Shown: positions 62,126 to 64,000 of the stretch, one piece after another
Numbering within the stretch: the stretch's first letter is position 1
Layout: each line of letters begins with the position of its first letter
Source: Bdellovibrionaceae bacterium UBA1609
GTDB lineage: Bacteria > Bdellovibrionota > Bdellovibrionia > Bdellovibrionales > UBA1609
Direction of reading: 5' to 3'
Assembly: GCA_002321895.1 (NCBI GenBank)
Contig: DCMZ01000012.1
Coordinates: 1-64,000 of the forward strand
Length of the DNA stretch: 64,000 bases
Translations under genes and position numbers: made by a program
The notes under the pieces: model-generated
What the model saw: only the letters and a program-made list of their open reading frames with translations
Database searches by the model: none
What the model was told of the DNA's origin: nothing

Positions 62126-62160
62126 CCATTCAACAAGGTACTTGGTACCTTATTGAATGG
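62126..62160. repeat. Long palindrome between convergent genes
   Basis: CCATTCAA-C-AAGGTAC, TTG, GTACCTT-A-TTGAATGG has 16-bp arms with one mismatch. There are no T runs on either side, so it is either an atypical two-way terminator or a protein-binding site. Confidence 0.6.
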
Positions 62161-62186
62161 GTTAGATGCGTTAGAAGGCTCTAATA

Positions 62187-62630
62187 TTAATAGATACTTT
62201 GCCCGTCGAAGCCACAGTAGAGGTCGATGTTTTTAGACCCAGGAACTAACCCCACGCCTTCAATGAGATCATCACGGTGTTTACTATAATCCAATTGGAT
62301 GGATACGTCATATTTTTGTGCTTCAGTAGTGTCTGCTAAGAGCTGATCATCTTCCACCTGATAAGCTGAACCTTTACAGAGCAAGCCGGTTTCATTCTCT
62401 TCACATTCGTAAAATCTCTTTGCATTTTTAAAGTCGACTTCTCTAACCCCAGAAGTGTCCTCCGCAGAGATATAAAAATCTTCGATAGCTTCTTCCTTAG
62501 AGCCACTATCGAAGTTCTCCCAAGTGGCACAAGTCATGCTGAGTGCAGAAAAGTTTGATGGCAGCTCTTTGTACTCGGCCGAGGCAGTAATAGACGTCAG
62601 CAATAGTGATCCAATAATAAGTTTGTTCAT
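62187..62630 (-). CDS. Small exported protein of unknown function
   Basis: Start chosen at ATG 62630 with AAGGAG 9 bases upstream, giving 147 residues and a signal peptide (to about 18, ASA). The mature part is acidic and has five cysteines. It has the same size and style as the convergent protein at 61680, but they show no clear sequence similarity to my eye. Confidence 0.68.
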   Translation of the reverse strand: MNKLIIGSLLLTSITASAEYKELPSNFSALSMTCATWENFDSGSKEEAIEDFYISAEDTSGVREVDFKNAKRFYECEENETGLLCKGSAYQVEDDQLLADTTEAQKYDVSIQLDYSKHRDDLIEGVGLVPGSKNIDLYCGFDGQSIY

Positions 62631-62789
62631 AATTATTCTCCTTAAAATATGACCTAAAATTTTAATTGGTTGGGAGTTCAATATAGTCACAGGGGTGTAA
62701 TTTCACCGAAGGGAAAACGAGAAGTGGAAATATTTTTATTTTCTAGAAAGGGTGATTCCTCACTTCAAATCCTCTTCTGCTGACGGCAC

Positions 62790-62819
62790 AAAAAAAGCAG
62801 GCAATAGCCTGCTATTTTT
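62790..62819 (-). terminator. Terminator of tRNA-Leu
   Basis: On the minus strand AGCAGGC, TATT, GCCTGCT is a perfect 7-bp stem followed by TTTTTT, starting immediately after the tRNA-Leu gene. Confidence 0.88.
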
Positions 62820-62905
62820 GGTGCGCCAGAGAGGACTTGAACCTCCACGGGGTTGCCCCCACTAGGCCCTCAACCTAGCCTGTCTACCAATTTCAGCACT
62901 GGCGC
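62819..62905 (-). tRNA. tRNA-Leu (anticodon GAG)
   Basis: The minus strand folds as a type II tRNA with a long variable arm (GGGGGCAACCCC). The acceptor stem is GCGCCAG/CTGGCGC, the anticodon stem CTAGG/CCTAG with loop TTGAGGG (anticodon GAG), and the T arm is GAGGTTCAAGTCCTC. CCA is encoded. It is 87 bases with CCA and has its own terminator. Confidence 0.97.
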
Positions 62906-63088
62906 ATCTGTGTAGAACGCAACAATCTAATCCTAATTCGCTGATTGGTCAATTGGATATAAGTTATTAATTATACAAGAGAAATGCAAGATGCCTAAGG
63001 TTTGGTCGGAAGGGAAGAGCGTTCATCTTTGGATTTCATCTTTTAATTTCTATGCTATTGTTTCGTCTCTATATTTGAGGAGTGTGAC

Positions 63089-63586
63089 ATGGAACAAAAT
63101 GTATGTGCTTGTGGTAGGGGTCCCCAGTTAACCGAGTGTTGTTTGCCAATCATTAAAGGGGAGCGTCCAGCAGAAACTGCGGAAGAGCTTATGCGCGCTC
63201 GGTACACCGCCTTTACATTAAAAGACATGGACTTTGTCGCTGAGACTCACGATCCGGCCACTCGTGATGAAAATGATATGGAGGCCAATTCGAAGTGGGC
63301 TAACGAAGCCGAATTCGTTGGATTAGAAGTGCTCGACACTGAGTTAGGGCAGGCAAAGGATTCAAAGGGATATGTGGAGTTTAGAGCCCAGTTTAAACAG
63401 GCCGGTAAAACTCAATCCCATCACGAGCGTAGTTTGTTTTTAAAGAAAAAAGGAAAGTGGTTTTTTAGTGAAGCTAAGAATCCGGAAATCACTACCTTTG
63501 AGCGCGCCCAACCTAAAGTGGGTCGCAATGATCCTTGTATTTGTGGTAGTGGCAAAAAATTTAAAAAATGTTGTGGCCGAGACTAA
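63089..63586 (+). CDS. YchJ-family protein with SEC-C zinc motif
   Basis: The 165-residue protein has the N-terminal cysteine cluster CACGRGPQLTECCLPIIKG, a central YchJ NTF2-like domain (about 25-135; EELMRARYTAFTLKDMDFVAETHDPATR) and a C-terminal SEC-C zinc motif NDPCICGSGKKFKKCCG. The family is conserved but of unknown function. The ATG follows GAGGAG by 6 bases. It is complete and standing alone. Confidence 0.92.
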   Translation: MEQNVCACGRGPQLTECCLPIIKGERPAETAEELMRARYTAFTLKDMDFVAETHDPATRDENDMEANSKWANEAEFVGLEVLDTELGQAKDSKGYVEFRAQFKQAGKTQSHHERSLFLKKKGKWFFSEAKNPEITTFERAQPKVGRNDPCICGSGKKFKKCCGRD

Positions 63587-63708
63587 GTGAGAGTCGTTAG
63601 GACTTTAGATTGAATAAACGTTGATGTTTTAAACTGAAACGGTCGCAGGGCTTTCGTTTAAAAATAACTAGGAAATTTCGGGAGGTTAAAATTTTGAATC
63701 TCCTCATC

Positions 63709-63737
63709 TTGACAAATTTTTAAGAATATAAATAATT
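63709..63737 (+). promoter_or_regulatory. Sigma-70 promoter of the last gene
   Basis: A perfect TTGACA, a 17-base spacer and ATAATT lie upstream of a leader that begins with a hairpin (AAGCCC-GGGCTT, 63743-63763). The leader is about 73 bases long. Confidence 0.55.
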
Positions 63738-63815
63738 ATATTAAGCCCGTTATTGTGGGGCTTCTTTATGTAAACCGTTGGCGATAGCCACACACGTAAT
63801 AAAGGAGGTTCATTT

Positions 63816-64000
63816 ATGAAGGACTTATTACCCATCAAATACATTGGCTTTGAGCCCAATGAAAAAATCCGCAGAGCCGCCATAGAAGCTTTGGACCGCA
63901 TCGAGCGGTTGGCACCTTCAGACAGTTCTATAGTTCTGACGGTGGAGAAGTTTCAACAGAAATATGTGGCCACATGTCGAGTGGTTTCTATTTCTTCACA
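63816..64000 (+). CDS. Probable ribosome-hibernation (HPF/RaiA-like) protein, N-terminal part
   Basis: The gene starts at ATG 63816 with AAAGGAGG 7 bases upstream and runs off the right edge after 61 codons. The start MKDLLPIKYIGFEPNEKIR is followed by an amphipathic helix (RAAIEALDRIERLAP) and two strands (SSIVLTVEKFQQKYVATCRVVSI). This beta-alpha-beta-beta order fits the HPF/RaiA sigma-54-modulation fold, but the sequence identity is weak and the C-terminus is missing. Expression from a strong promoter with an excellent ribosome binding site fits such a protein. Confidence 0.5.
   Translation, partial: MKDLLPIKYIGFEPNEKIRRAAIEALDRIERLAPSDSSIVLTVEKFQQKYVATCRVVSISS

Overview
The window looks like a chromosomal segment of a Gram-negative Deltaproteobacteria-like bacterium, most probably a relative of Bdellovibrio (Bdellovibrionota). 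The evidence is a moderate GC content, a dense load of exported proteases, lytic transglycosylases and other secreted proteins without clear relatives, and a type IV pilin locus next to clpS/clpA and dnaJ/dnaK. The assignment is inference from gene content. No rRNA is present, and I see no phage, insertion sequence or CRISPR array.

Layout. 1-1869 is the 5' part of an exported RHS/YD-repeat protein that runs off the left edge. 2099-5990 carries lnt and mutS2, which overlap. 6075-15545 holds a zinc-ribbon membrane protein, a subtilisin-like protease, Slt, HtpX, an FMN-dependent glutamate-synthase-like enzyme and a Prc-type protease. 15598-18250 is clpS-clpA. 18722-23468 is a sigma-54-type promoter with a type IV pilin, a TPR-like membrane protein, dnaJ and dnaK. 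23568-31345 is mostly exported proteins (beta-barrel, FecR-domain, a 1040-residue lipase-like hydrolase, a lytic transglycosylase-like protein). 31421-36177 holds an NYN nuclease-like protein, a diheme cytochrome, tRNA-Arg, queF, a DUF2799 lipoprotein and two RNA methyltransferases. 36224-48337 has outer-membrane proteins, an S1 protease, a 944-residue secreted phospholipase-D-like protein, ctaA with a small cytochrome c, a large membrane protein, RarD and a second FecR protein. 48444-55841 has a 788-residue secreted protein of unknown function, a CBS protein, a WecE-like aminotransferase and a gene interrupted by one in-frame TAG. 56565-59780 is an iron-type ABC importer. The rest is a LysR regulator, small exported proteins, tRNA-Leu, a YchJ protein and the start of a probable ribosome-hibernation-type gene.

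Regulation is the most informative part. Four genes (subtilisin-like protease, pilin, phospholipase-D-like protein, CBS protein) are preceded by correctly spaced -24/-12 (GG-N10-GC) sigma-54-type sites. Two of these sites, at pilA and the CBS gene, are almost identical. Separately htpX, dnaJ and dnaK share CCTTGACG-N14-C(C/A)CA, which fits a heat-shock (RpoH-type) promoter. Both motifs also decide start codons (htpX, dnaJ, CBS).

The strongest candidate for something undescribed is 52717-55841. A helically phased array of TTTCCA every 11 bp and an inverted repeat over a promoter precede an exported protein that resembles amidoligases. Its reading frame is broken by a single TAG and then continues in the same frame for another 647 codons. 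The downstream part seems to contain a second, diverged copy of the same fold.
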